This document shows positions 1 to 7,281 of a stretch of 45,365 bases of DNA, piece after piece; within the stretch, counting starts at the first letter, position 1; every line of letters starts with the position of its first letter. Source of the DNA: Pseudomonadota bacterium (lineage in GTDB: Bacteria; Pseudomonadota; Alphaproteobacteria; Sphingomonadales; Sphingomonadaceae); the NCBI GenBank assembly GCA_023424095.1, contig JAFAEG010000080.1, positions 1 through 45,365 of the forward strand. The letters are read 5' to 3'. The notes beneath the pieces were generated by a model. That model did no database searches, was not told the DNA's origin, and saw nothing but the letters and a program-made list of their open reading frames with translations. Position numbers and translations under genes: made by a program.

Positions 1-144
1 GCGCAGGCCGGTGCCGCGCCCGCCGCGACCGATGCCGCCGGCCCGCCGCCGCCCGCGACCGAAGTGATCGAGGCGACGCCGCAAGTGACGGCGCCGGCCG
101 AACCGACGCCGCAGCCCGCGCCGCAACCGACGCCGCAGGGCTAG
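1..144 (+). CDS. C-terminal tail of a truncated gene, probably outer membrane assembly lipoprotein BamD
   Basis: The frame is open from the first base to a TAG at 142-144 and encodes 47 residues rich in Ala, Pro, Thr and Gln, ending in a PQPAPQPTPQG-type repeat. No conserved domain is visible in this fragment. The BamD call is inferred from position: in sphingomonads and relatives the gene directly before recN is usually bamD, and its product often ends in a disordered Pro/Ala tail. The 38-base gap to recN suggests co-transcription. The 5' part lies outside the window, so identity cannot be confirmed. Confidence 0.5.
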   Translation, partial: AQAGAAPAATDAAGPPPPATEVIEATPQVTAPAEPTPQPAPQPTPQG

Positions 145-182
145 GCTTCCCGCCTGCCGTCCGCATGGCATAAGGAGCGGCG

Positions 183-1835
183 ATGCTGACCGCTCTTGCC
201 GTTCGCGACGTCGTTCTGATCGAGACGCTGGACCTGGAGTTTGGCGGCGGCCTTGGCGTGCTCACCGGTGAGACCGGGGCGGGCAAGTCGATCCTGCTCG
301 ATGCATTGGGGCTGGCGCTCGGCGCACGGGCGGACAGCGACCTGGTGCGGACCGGGCAGGCGCAGGCTGCGGTGACCGCCACCTTCGAGATCGCCGCCGA
401 TCATCCCGCCCGCACCCTGCTCGCCGACAATGGCCTGGAGAGCGAGGCCGGCGAGCCGGTGATCGTGCGCCGGACGGTGCGCGCCGACGGCGGCAGCCGC
501 GCCTTCGTCAACGATCAGGCGGTGTCGGCCGGGCTGCTGCGCGAACTGGGCGCTTCGCTGGTCGAAATTCACGGCCAGCAGGACGATCGCGGCCTGCTGA
601 ACCCGCGCGGCCATCGCGCCTTGCTCGACAATTTCGCCGGGGCGGACACCGGGGCGGTCGCCGCCGCCTGGCGCGCGGTCGAACAGGCGCAGGCGGCGCT
701 CGATGCGGCGCTGGAAGAGGTCGGTGCGGCGGAGCGGGATCGCGAGTGGCTGGATCATGCCGTCGGTGAATTGACCGCACTCGCGCCGGAAGCGGGCGAG
801 GAGGAAGCGCTGGCCGAGGAACGGGCGCGGATGCAGGCCGGGGCGCGGATCGCCGAGGATCTGCAGAATGTGACGGTTCTGGTCAGCGGGGCCGAGGCCG
901 GGCTGTCGCAATTGCGCCAGGCGGCGCGCCGACTCGACCGGATCGCCGAATCCCATCCCTTGCTCGGCGAAGCCCTGGCTGCGCTCGACCGGGCGATTAT
1001 CGAAGGGTCGCTGGGCGAGGAGAAACTGGAAGCGGCGGCGGATGCTTTGGCCTTCTCCCCGGAGCGGCTGGAAGAGGCCGAGGCGCGGCTGTTCGACATC
1101 CGCGCGATGGCCCGCAAGCATCGCGTCCAGCCGGACGAACTGGCCGGCCTGCTCGCCGAGCTGAATGCGCGGCAGGGCGCGATCGAGGCGAGCGGCGAGC
1201 GGATCGCCGCGCTGCAGGCAACGCTGGCGCAGGCGCAAGCGGATTACGATCGCGCCGCTGAGACCCTGTCCGGGCAGCGCCAGGAGGCGGCCGGGCGGCT
1301 CGATGCCGCAGTCGCCGCCGAACTCGCGCCATTGAAGCTGGACGCGGCGCGGCTGCGCACCGCGATCGCCGTAGCCGAACCCGGCCCGGCCGGCCGGGAT
1401 CAGGTGTCGTTCGAGGTTTCGACCAATCCCGGCGCGCCATTCGGGCCGCTGACCAAGATCGCGAGCGGAGGCGAATTGTCGCGCTTCATCCTCGCGCTGA
1501 AGGTGGCGCTGGCCGAGGCGGGCGGAGCGACGACGATGATCTTCGACGAGATCGACCGCGGCGTCGGCGGCGCGGTTGCGAGCGCGATCGGCGAGCGGCT
1601 GCACCGGCTGGCGGGGGAGAGCCAGGTGCTGGTCGTCACCCATTCGCCGCAGGTCGCGGCGCGCGGGAACGAGCATTTCCTGATCGCGAAGAGCAGCGAC
1701 GGCACGATCACCCGTACGGGCGTCGCCGCGCTGGCCCCGGCCGACCGCCGCGAGGAAATCGCCCGCATGCTGTCCGGGGCGTCGATCACCGATGAGGCGC
1801 GGGCCCAGGCGGAGCGGCTGCTGGAGGTGGCCTGA
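183..1835 (+). CDS. recN: DNA repair protein RecN (SMC-like ATPase)
   Basis: RecN is a cytoplasmic SMC-like ATPase that acts on broken DNA ends and promotes recombinational repair of double-strand breaks. The 550-residue product has the usual length. The Walker A motif GETGAGKS is at residues 29-36, followed by the RecN-typical IHGQQDD segment near 130. Long helical coiled-coil arms occupy roughly 160-390. The ABC signature SGGELSRFILALK lies near 428 and the Walker B MIFDEIDRGVGG near 451, with a downstream THSPQ switch histidine. The ATG at 183 follows an AAGGAG ribosome binding site at 172-177. I see no LexA-type GTTC/GAAC direct repeat in the short upstream gap, so any SOS control would have to act on an upstream promoter. 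Confidence 0.96.
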   Translation: MLTALAVRDVVLIETLDLEFGGGLGVLTGETGAGKSILLDALGLALGARADSDLVRTGQAQAAVTATFEIAADHPARTLLADNGLESEAGEPVIVRRTVRADGGSRAFVNDQAVSAGLLRELGASLVEIHGQQDDRGLLNPRGHRALLDNFAGADTGAVAAAWRAVEQAQAALDAALEEVGAAERDREWLDHAVGELTALAPEAGEEEALAEERARMQAGARIAEDLQNVTVLVSGAEAGLSQLRQAARRLDRIAESHPLLGEALAALDRAIIEGSLGEEKLEAAADALAFSPERLEEAEARLFDIRAMARKHRVQPDELAGLLAELNARQGAIEASGERIAALQATLAQAQADYDRAAETLSGQRQEAAGRLDAAVAAELAPLKLDAARLRTAIAVAEPGPAGRDQVSFEVSTNPGAPFGPLTKIASGGELSRFILALKVALAEAGGATTMIFDEIDRGVGGAVASAIGERLHRLAGESQVLVVTHSPQVAARGNEHFLIAKSSDGTITRTGVAALAPADRREEIARMLSGASITDEARAQAERLLEVA

Positions 1836-1880
1836 CCATCCAGCCTCAGCGCCCAGTCTGACCATTGGCCAAAGGCTTCT

Positions 1881-1904
1881 TGTGTATTAGTAATGTAACA
1901 CACA
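1881..1904. promoter_or_regulatory. Candidate operator: 24-bp imperfect dyad
   Basis: The sequence reads TGTGT-n-TTA-N6-TAA-n-ACACA, with 16 of 24 positions in symmetric pairs. It sits 15 bases before the ATG of the DUF2306 gene and in an AT-rich patch that stands out from the GC-rich surroundings. The size and symmetry are typical of TetR- or MarR-type repressor operators. No regulator gene is adjacent, so the binding protein is unknown. Confidence 0.45.
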
Positions 1905-1918
1905 GACTCGGGGGCGTT

Positions 1919-2437
1919 ATGGCGACGATGGAGATTGGGGACGAGGCGAAGCGCGCGCCAAGGTCGCTCGCGCCCGATCCGGTCGAGAAAGCGGTCGCCG
2001 TCGGCGCGCTGGCGATGCTGGTCGCGATGGTCGTCGCGCTCGCTATCGGCTTCCATTTGTGGACCCGCATCCCGGTCATCGTCTGGCTGCACATGCTGAC
2101 CATCGCCGCCGCCTTGTTGCTCACGCCGCTGCTGATGCTTCGGCAGCGGGGGACGCGCTGGCACCGCCGCGCCGGCTGGGCCTGGTGCATCGCCATGGCG
2201 GCGACCGCAGCGCTCAGCCTGTTCATCGGCGGCTTTTCGAACGGACGCTGGAGCCTGATCCACATCCTGTCCGCTTTCACCTTGCTCGGCGTCTATGGCG
2301 TCGTCCGCAACGCCCGCGCGCATCGGGTTTCGCAGCACCGCGCGACGGTCCGCGCGATCAGCATCGGCGCCTTACTCGTCGCGGGCTTCCTCACCCTGCT
2401 GCCAACACGGACTTTGGGCCATTTGCTCTTCGGCTAA
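1919..2437 (+). CDS. DUF2306-like integral membrane protein
   Basis: The 172-residue product has a short soluble N-terminus and five predicted membrane segments, including the hydrophobic stretches around AVGALAMLVAMVVALAIG, VIVWLHMLTIAAALLL and a final segment near ISIGALLVAGFLTLL. The conserved His/Arg pattern (HxxxI, WHRRAGWAW, IHILSAFTL) resembles the DUF2306 family of bacterial membrane proteins, whose function is unknown. I chose the ATG at 1919, preceded by a G-rich CGGGGG, over an in-frame TTG at 1865, because the TTG version would place coding sequence across the AT-rich operator-like dyad. The gene appears to be a single transcription unit between recN and the radical SAM gene. Confidence 0.7.
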   Translation: MATMEIGDEAKRAPRSLAPDPVEKAVAVGALAMLVAMVVALAIGFHLWTRIPVIVWLHMLTIAAALLLTPLLMLRQRGTRWHRRAGWAWCIAMAATAALSLFIGGFSNGRWSLIHILSAFTLLGVYGVVRNARAHRVSQHRATVRAISIGALLVAGFLTLLPTRTLGHLLFG

Positions 2438-2476
2438 GTGCTTGGCGAACAAGCGCTATGGACAGCGCGCCAATGA

Positions 2477-2491
2477 GAACATAGATCGAAC
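2477..2491. promoter_or_regulatory. Candidate LexA (SOS) box, GAAC-N7-GAAC
   Basis: The sequence is GAAC, seven bases, GAAC, ending two bases before the ATG of the radical SAM repair gene. On the other strand it reads GTTC-N7-GTTC, the direct-repeat SOS box established for alphaproteobacterial LexA. It occupies the place where a ribosome binding site would be expected, and no Shine-Dalgarno sequence is visible there. LexA bound here would block transcription initiating just upstream. The match to consensus is exact; that LexA binds it is inference. Confidence 0.65.
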
Positions 2492-2493
2492 AT

Positions 2494-3738
2494 ATGGCGC
2501 AGCTCGACACTCGGGAAAAGCTGGCGATTCTCGCCGATGCAGCGAAATATGACGCGTCCTGCGCCTCCTCGGGATCGGTCAAGCGCGATAGCCGGGGCGG
2601 AAAGGGCGTGGGATCGACCGAGGGGATGGGTATCTGTCATGCCTATGCCCCGGACGGGCGCTGCATCAGCCTGCTGAAGATCCTGCTGACCAACAGCTGC
2701 GTGTTCGACTGCCATTATTGCATCAACCGCAAGAGCTCGAACGTGCGGCGGGCGCGGTTCACGGCGGCGGAGGTCGTCCACCTCACCCTCTCATTCTACA
2801 AGCGCAATTATATTGAGGGCCTGTTCCTCTCCTCGGGCATCATCAAATCGTCGAACTACACGATGGAGCAGATCGTCGAGGTGGCGCGGGCGCTGCGCGA
2901 GGACCATGATTTTCGCGGCTACATCCATCTGAAGACCATCCCTGACGCCGATCCTGAGTTGGTGCAGCTCGCCGGGCTTTATGCGGACCGGGTGTCGATC
3001 AATGTCGAGCTGCCGACCGTTGCGGGCCTGACGAAGCTCGCGCCCGAGAAAAGTGCGGCGCGGATCGAGGGGGCGATGGGCGGAATGAAGGCCGCGATCG
3101 TCGACACGAAGGATGCGCGCAAGAAGTACAAATCCGCGCCGAAATTCGCGCCGGCGGGGCAATCGACGCAGATGATCGTCGGGGCGGATGCCGCCGACGA
3201 CCGCGCCATTATCGGCAAAGCGAGCAATCTCTACGACCGCTTCGCTTTGCGCCGCGTCTATTATTCCGCTTTCTCACCCATTCCGGATGCCAGCGCGGTG
3301 CTGCCGCTGAAGCGGCCGCCCTTGATGCGCGAACATCGGCTCTATCAGTCCGACTGGCTGATGCGCTTCTACGGCTTCGCGCCGCAGGAGGTGAGCGAGG
3401 CAGCGAATCCGGACGGGATGCTGCCGCTCGACATCGATCCGAAGCTCGCCTGGGCGCTGAAATTTCGCGAGCATTTCCCGGTCGACGTCAACCGCGCCCC
3501 GCGCGAGGCCCTGCTGCGCGTGCCGGGACTGGGGGTGAAAGCGGTGAACCGCATCCTCGCCTCGCGCCGGCTGCGCCGACTGCGGCTGGACGATATCGCC
3601 CGGCTGACCGTGTCGATCGCCAAGGTGCGGCCGTTCCTGGTCGCGGCCGACTGGCGGCCAACCTTGCTCACCGATCGTGCCGATCTGGCCGCGCGGATGC
3701 GGCCGCGGACGGAGCAACTGGAATTGTTCGCCGCCTGA
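2494..3738 (+). CDS. Putative DNA modification/repair radical SAM protein (TIGR03916-like)
   Basis: The 414-residue protein carries the radical SAM cluster motif CxxxCxxC at C69, C73 and C76 (within CVFDCHYC), which binds a 4Fe-4S cluster for reductive cleavage of S-adenosylmethionine. Near the C-terminus is a helix-hairpin-helix motif (LLRVPGLGVKAVNRIL), a common nonspecific DNA-binding element. This combination matches the family annotated as putative DNA modification/repair radical SAM protein, which co-occurs with DUF4130-UdgX proteins; such a fusion is encoded at 5543-7003 here. The substrate is unknown. A GAAC-N7-GAAC LexA-type box directly precedes the start, which fits a role in DNA damage. 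The gene ends convergently, 10 bases from the metallo-hydrolase gene. Confidence 0.9.
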   Translation: MAQLDTREKLAILADAAKYDASCASSGSVKRDSRGGKGVGSTEGMGICHAYAPDGRCISLLKILLTNSCVFDCHYCINRKSSNVRRARFTAAEVVHLTLSFYKRNYIEGLFLSSGIIKSSNYTMEQIVEVARALREDHDFRGYIHLKTIPDADPELVQLAGLYADRVSINVELPTVAGLTKLAPEKSAARIEGAMGGMKAAIVDTKDARKKYKSAPKFAPAGQSTQMIVGADAADDRAIIGKASNLYDRFALRRVYYSAFSPIPDASAVLPLKRPPLMREHRLYQSDWLMRFYGFAPQEVSEAANPDGMLPLDIDPKLAWALKFREHFPVDVNRAPREALLRVPGLGVKAVNRILASRRLRRLRLDDIARLTVSIAKVRPFLVAADWRPTLLTDRADLAARMRPRTEQLELFAA

Positions 3739-3748
3739 AACGCCGTCA

Positions 3749-4588
3749 TCAGGCCGGGCGACCCGCGAGCAGATCGAACTCCATCGCATCGTGGGCACTG
3801 AACAGGCGGACCGCGTCGCCATGCTGGCGGCTTAGGGCGCGCAGACGATCGAGATTGTCGAGCCGGGCCTTGCGGTCGACCGCCATCAGCCGCTGATAGA
3901 AGCGCAGGCCGGGCGGACAGGAATAGTGGTCGCCGCCCATCTCGCCGCGGTAGAAATAGGCGTCGCCGGCGTGGAGCAGCCAGCGGCCGTCCGCCTCGCG
4001 GATCGCGACGCCGCTATGGCCCCAGGTGTGGCCGGGCAAAGGCACGAGCAGGATTTCGGGCGGCAGGCCGTGCAGATCGCGGACGCTGTCGAAACCGAAC
4101 CAGGGCTCGCCGCCGCCCATCGGGTAGAGCCGCCAGCTCTGCACATCGTCCCACTGGCCGGGGCGGTAGCGGCTCTTGCCGACCAGCAGCCCGCCGTCGC
4201 GCGCGTCGGCCGCCTCCTTCTCGCGGCTGGTGACGTGGACGGTGGCGCGCGGAAAATCCTCGAGCCCGCCGGCATGGTCGCTGTCCAGATGGGTGACCAG
4301 GATGTGGCGGACGTCATCGGCGTGGAAGCCGAGCGCACGGATCTGGGCGAGCGCGGTCTCGTCCGGGCTGAGGCGCGGGCGGACCGTGGCGCGGGTCGAG
4401 GCGGCGAGGCGATGGTCGTTGGCGATGTCGCGCGTGCCGAAGCCGGTATCGACCAGGACCAGGCCGGCGTCGCTTTCGATCAGCAAACAGTGACAGACCA
4501 GATGGGCGTGGAGCGCGTCGCTGCTGCCGTCGAACAGCCGGCCGCCGACGGGGCAGCAGGTGCCGCAATTGAGGTGATGGATTTTCAC
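3749..4588 (-). CDS. Metallo-beta-lactamase-fold hydrolase, AHL-lactonase-like subfamily
   Basis: The 279-residue cytoplasmic protein has the metallo-beta-lactamase fold pattern: an early LVDTGFGT strand-loop, the metal motif THLDSDHAGG near residue 98, a conserved LPGHTWGHSG histidine near 190, and a final SAHD histidine near 267. The general layout resembles N-acyl homoserine lactonases and related hydrolases. The canonical HxHxDH is here HxDxDH, so the second histidine is aspartate, and lactonase activity should not be assumed. The start is GTG, overlapping the stop of the small membrane protein gene (GTGA), so translation is probably coupled. It is the last gene of a three-gene minus-strand operon with the GST gene. 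Confidence 0.8.
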   Translation of the reverse strand: MKIHHLNCGTCCPVGGRLFDGSSDALHAHLVCHCLLIESDAGLVLVDTGFGTRDIANDHRLAASTRATVRPRLSPDETALAQIRALGFHADDVRHILVTHLDSDHAGGLEDFPRATVHVTSREKEAADARDGGLLVGKSRYRPGQWDDVQSWRLYPMGGGEPWFGFDSVRDLHGLPPEILLVPLPGHTWGHSGVAIREADGRWLLHAGDAYFYRGEMGGDHYSCPPGLRFYQRLMAVDRKARLDNLDRLRALSRQHGDAVRLFSAHDAMEFDLLAGRPA

Positions 4589-4740
4589 CGCAACCGGTCT
4601 GCGGTCTGCCGGTCGATCCGCTCCTGCTTCGCGCGCGAATGCAGCCAGGCGGCGAGCGGCGCGAGCACGAAAGCCGCGAGCACCAGACCCGTCGCGATCG
4701 GGGCGACGAGCGAATGTTCGCGCGGGTCCGGCTCCTCCAT
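4585..4740 (-). CDS. Small single-span membrane protein (51 aa), unknown
   Basis: This short gene encodes a 51-residue protein: an acidic N-terminus (MEEPDPREHS), one hydrophobic span (about VAPIATGLVLAAFVLAPLAA) and a basic C-terminal tail. It lies one base after the stop of the GST gene, and its stop overlaps the GTG of the metallo-hydrolase gene, so its reality is supported mainly by tight packing in the operon. I do not recognise a family. A longer in-frame version starting 42 bases upstream would overlap the GST gene and is less likely. Confidence 0.6.
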   Translation of the reverse strand: MEEPDPREHSLVAPIATGLVLAAFVLAPLAAWLHSRAKQERIDRQTADRLR

Positions 4741-4741
4741 C

Positions 4742-5434
4742 TCAGAAGGCCATCTGGTCGGGCTTGTCGGGCCAGTCATCATCCTCCGGCGCGCCGGGGA
4801 AATATTGCCGGAAGTCGCGCGCTTCGTCCAAACAGCGCTTGAACGAGGGCCGTTCCATCACGCGGTCCAGATAAGCGCGCAGGCGGCGATGGCCGTCTAG
4901 CGGGACCAATTTGGCGGCGTAGAACAAAGGCGGCGCGGCGGCGCAATCGGCCAGGCTGAAGTCGCGGCCGGCGAACCAGCCCACGTCGGCGAGCCGGCTT
5001 TCCAAAATGCCGTAGCTGGTGGCGATCAGCGCCCTCGCCTCCGCGACGCCATAAGGATCGCGCTGGCCTTCCGGGCGCAGCCGGTCGCCGACGATCTTCT
5101 GCATCGGCGTGTGCAGATAATTGTCGAGCACCCGGTCGAAGATGCGCACCCGGCGCGCCTCCTCCGGATCGGCCGGCATCAGGCGCGGGCCGCTGTCGCT
5201 CAGGCCGTCGACATATTCGCAGATGATCGACGCCTCCGGGATGGTCGAGCCCGCGTCGATATCGTGCAGCACCGGGAATTTGGCATAGGCCCAGACCGCC
5301 TGGAACATGGCCCGCCCCGCAGGATCACCCAGATCGACGTTGAACGGCTCGAAATCGACCTCCTTCTCATAGAGCGCCATCAGCGCTTTCTGGCAGTAAG
5401 AGGAGAAGGGGTGATAATAGAGGATCAGGGTCAT
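4742..5434 (-). CDS. Glutathione S-transferase family protein
   Basis: The 230-residue cytoplasmic protein has an N-terminal thioredoxin-like domain (LILYYHPFSSYCQKALMALY, with a Ser/Cys-containing active-site turn) and the cis-proline/ESxxI-type region (SIICEYVDG). A helical C-terminal domain follows, including the conserved FSLADCAAAP segment near residue 180. These are hallmarks of bacterial glutathione S-transferases, which conjugate glutathione to electrophiles or perform related thiol chemistry. The substrate cannot be read from sequence. It is the first gene of the operon that continues with the 51-residue membrane protein and the metallo-hydrolase, and is transcribed away from udgX. 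A palindromic repeat lies directly upstream. Confidence 0.88.
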   Translation of the reverse strand: MTLILYYHPFSSYCQKALMALYEKEVDFEPFNVDLGDPAGRAMFQAVWAYAKFPVLHDIDAGSTIPEASIICEYVDGLSDSGPRLMPADPEEARRVRIFDRVLDNYLHTPMQKIVGDRLRPEGQRDPYGVAEARALIATSYGILESRLADVGWFAGRDFSLADCAAAPPLFYAAKLVPLDGHRRLRAYLDRVMERPSFKRCLDEARDFRQYFPGAPEDDDWPDKPDQMAF

Positions 5435-5448
5435 CCTCTTCCCTTAAT

Positions 5449-5522
5449 GTCATTCCCACGAAAGCGGGAACCCAGTTTGCCGTCGCGCGATAAGGCTGGG
5501 TCCCCCCTTCCGCGGGGATGAC
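5449..5522. repeat. Imperfect palindromic intergenic repeat (about 74 bp)
   Basis: Two arms of 27 bases (5449-5475 and 5496-5522) are near reverse complements, both built around GTCAT...CCC and AACCCAG/CTGGGT ends, with a 20-base centre. It lies between the divergent GST and udgX genes. The arm sequence resembles the GTCATTCCCGCGAAAGCGGG-type REP/MITE-like repeats widespread in alphaproteobacterial genomes. No other copy was seen in this window. Confidence 0.75.
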
Positions 5523-5542
5523 AAGGAAGAAGTGGCTTGGTC

Positions 5543-7003
5543 ATGCATGCCGTCACCCTCGCCGCGCCGGACGATTTCGACGGTTGGCGAGACGCGGCGC
5601 GGCGGCTGGCGATGGCGGGCGTGGCGCCGGCTGACGTCGATTGGCGGGTCGGCGGCGAGCCTGGCGATCTGTTCGCCGCTGAGGGCGCGCCGCTGCCGGC
5701 GGCGGACGGCGTGGCCTTCAATGTGCCCAAGGCGTTCATCGGCCTCGCCCAGTCGGTGATCTGCCATTCCGATCCAGAGCGCTTCGCCTTGCTTTATGCT
5801 TTGCTTTGCCGGCTGCGGCGCGAGCCCAAGGCGATCGAGGACAGCGCCGATCCGCGCGTTCGCCGCCTGGAAAGCATGGCCAAGGAGGTCCGCCGCGACA
5901 TCCACAAGATGCGCGCCTTCGTGCGCTTCCGCGAGGTTGCGGGCGAGAACGGCGCCGCGCGCTTCGTCGCCTGGTTCGAGCCGGACCATCATATCGTCCG
6001 TGCCAATGCCGGCTTCTTCGTGCGCCGCTTCGCCGGGATGCGCTGGTCGATCCTGACTCCGGAGCTGTCGGTCCATTGGGACTGCGAGACTTTGAGCGAA
6101 GGCCCGGGCGCGAGCCGCGCCGATGCGCCGGAGGGCGATCCGGTCGAGGAGATCTGGAAGACTTATTATTCGAGCATCTTCAATCCGGCGCGGCTGAAGG
6201 TCGGCGCGATGCTGAAGGAGATGCCGAAGAAATATTGGAAGAATATGCCGGAGACGGCCTTGGTGGCGCCGCTGATCGCGGGCGCGCGGGAGCGCGAGGT
6301 GGCGATGGTGATGGCGTCGGAGCGGAAGCTGGATGTCGTGGAGCGCGGAGGGCTTGAGCGCGCCGAGAGGGTGGAAGCTACGATGCAGCCGAGCGACAAT
6401 GCGCTGGCGGCCTGGGAGGCCCTGCTGGAGGAAGCGAAAGGCTGCACCCGCTGCCCGCTCCATAAGCCCGCGACGCAGATGGTGTTCGGCGAAGGGCCGC
6501 TCGACGCGCAGATCATGTTCGTCGGCGAGCAACCGGGCGACCAGGAGGATCTGGCCGGGCGGCCATTCGTCGGCCCCGCGGGCCAATTGTTCGACCGCGC
6601 ACTGGCCGAGGCGGGCGTGGACCGCGAGCGGACCTACGTCACCAATGCCGTAAAGCACTTCAAGTTCGAGCCGCGCGGGAAGCGCCGCATTCACCAGAAA
6701 CCGGATTCCGGCGAGATCCACGCCTGCCGCTGGTGGATCCAGCAAGAACGAATGCTGATCCGTCCGCCGCTGACCGTCGCCCTGGGCGCGACCGCCGCCC
6801 GCAGCCTGTTCGGCCAGACCATGACGATCAGCCGCGTGCGCGGGGAGCCGATGATCCTGCCCGATGATGGCGGCGAGGCCTGGGTCACGGTCCACCCCAG
6901 CCATTTGCTGCGGCTGCCGGACGAGGAAGCGAAGCGGACGGAATATGCCCGCTTCGTCGAGGATCTGGCGCGGATCGGAGAGCGGGCGAAGGCTCTGGGC
7001 TAA
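5543..7003 (+). CDS. udgX: DUF4130 (TIGR03915-like) - UdgX fusion: uracil-DNA binding/glycosylase protein
   Basis: The 486-residue protein has two halves. Residues about 1-270 resemble the DUF4130/TIGR03915 domain that partners the radical SAM repair protein. Residues about 285-486 are a family-4-like uracil-DNA glycosylase of the UdgX type: GEQPGDQE near 330, FVGPAGQLFDRAL, LGATAA and HPSHLLR. The diagnostic UdgX insertion KRRIHQ is present, with H384 at the position of the histidine that, in characterised UdgX, forms a covalent bond with the abasic sugar after uracil removal. C301, C304 and C395 are likely Fe-S ligands; I could not place a fourth. I chose the ATG at 5543 over the TTG at 5537; AAGGAAGA lies 12 bases upstream. 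The partner radical SAM gene is 1.8 kb away. Confidence 0.92.
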   Translation: MHAVTLAAPDDFDGWRDAARRLAMAGVAPADVDWRVGGEPGDLFAAEGAPLPAADGVAFNVPKAFIGLAQSVICHSDPERFALLYALLCRLRREPKAIEDSADPRVRRLESMAKEVRRDIHKMRAFVRFREVAGENGAARFVAWFEPDHHIVRANAGFFVRRFAGMRWSILTPELSVHWDCETLSEGPGASRADAPEGDPVEEIWKTYYSSIFNPARLKVGAMLKEMPKKYWKNMPETALVAPLIAGAREREVAMVMASERKLDVVERGGLERAERVEATMQPSDNALAAWEALLEEAKGCTRCPLHKPATQMVFGEGPLDAQIMFVGEQPGDQEDLAGRPFVGPAGQLFDRALAEAGVDRERTYVTNAVKHFKFEPRGKRRIHQKPDSGEIHACRWWIQQERMLIRPPLTVALGATAARSLFGQTMTISRVRGEPMILPDDGGEAWVTVHPSHLLRLPDEEAKRTEYARFVEDLARIGERAKALG

Positions 7004-7005
7004 CG

Positions 7006-7281
7006 CTAGTTCTCGCGTCGCAAAAAGCCGCGCTTCGTCATGTCAGTCAGCTCCACCCGACAATATTTCTCATCCATCGAAGCGCCGTGCGGACGTTGAT
7101 GGCCGACCTTCTGGAGCTCTCGAAACAGCTCGGAGCGCGTTGCGGAGCCGAGTCGCTTGACTGCCTCCCACATCTCGATCCGCTGGGGATATCCGTCGGA
7201 CACTTTCGGCTTGCGGTCAGTCACCGTATATCGGGTGCTGGGTGTGCTAGGGCGCTGCCGAAGGGCGGGAGCCTTACTCAC
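7006..7281 (-). CDS. Hypothetical basic protein (91 aa), possibly winged-helix-like
   Basis: The 91-residue product has a basic N-terminus and an alpha-helical core (RIEMWEAVKRLGSATRSELF, then a VELTDMTKRGFLRREN end) that could form a small winged-helix fold; this is only an impression from the helix pattern. The GTG start overlaps the TGA of the oxidoreductase gene (GTGA), which indicates translational coupling and argues for this start over longer frames. The 3' end is 2 bases from the convergent udgX stop. I do not recognise a family. Confidence 0.6.
   Translation of the reverse strand: MSKAPALRQRPSTPSTRYTVTDRKPKVSDGYPQRIEMWEAVKRLGSATRSELFRELQKVGHQRPHGASMDEKYCRVELTDMTKRGFLRREN

Noticed and set aside
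141..1865. Long minus-strand open frame (574 codons) antisense to recN
   Set aside because: Mirror frame of a GC-rich gene; the product is Arg/Gln/Pro-rich with no recognisable domain, while the plus strand is a clear RecN.
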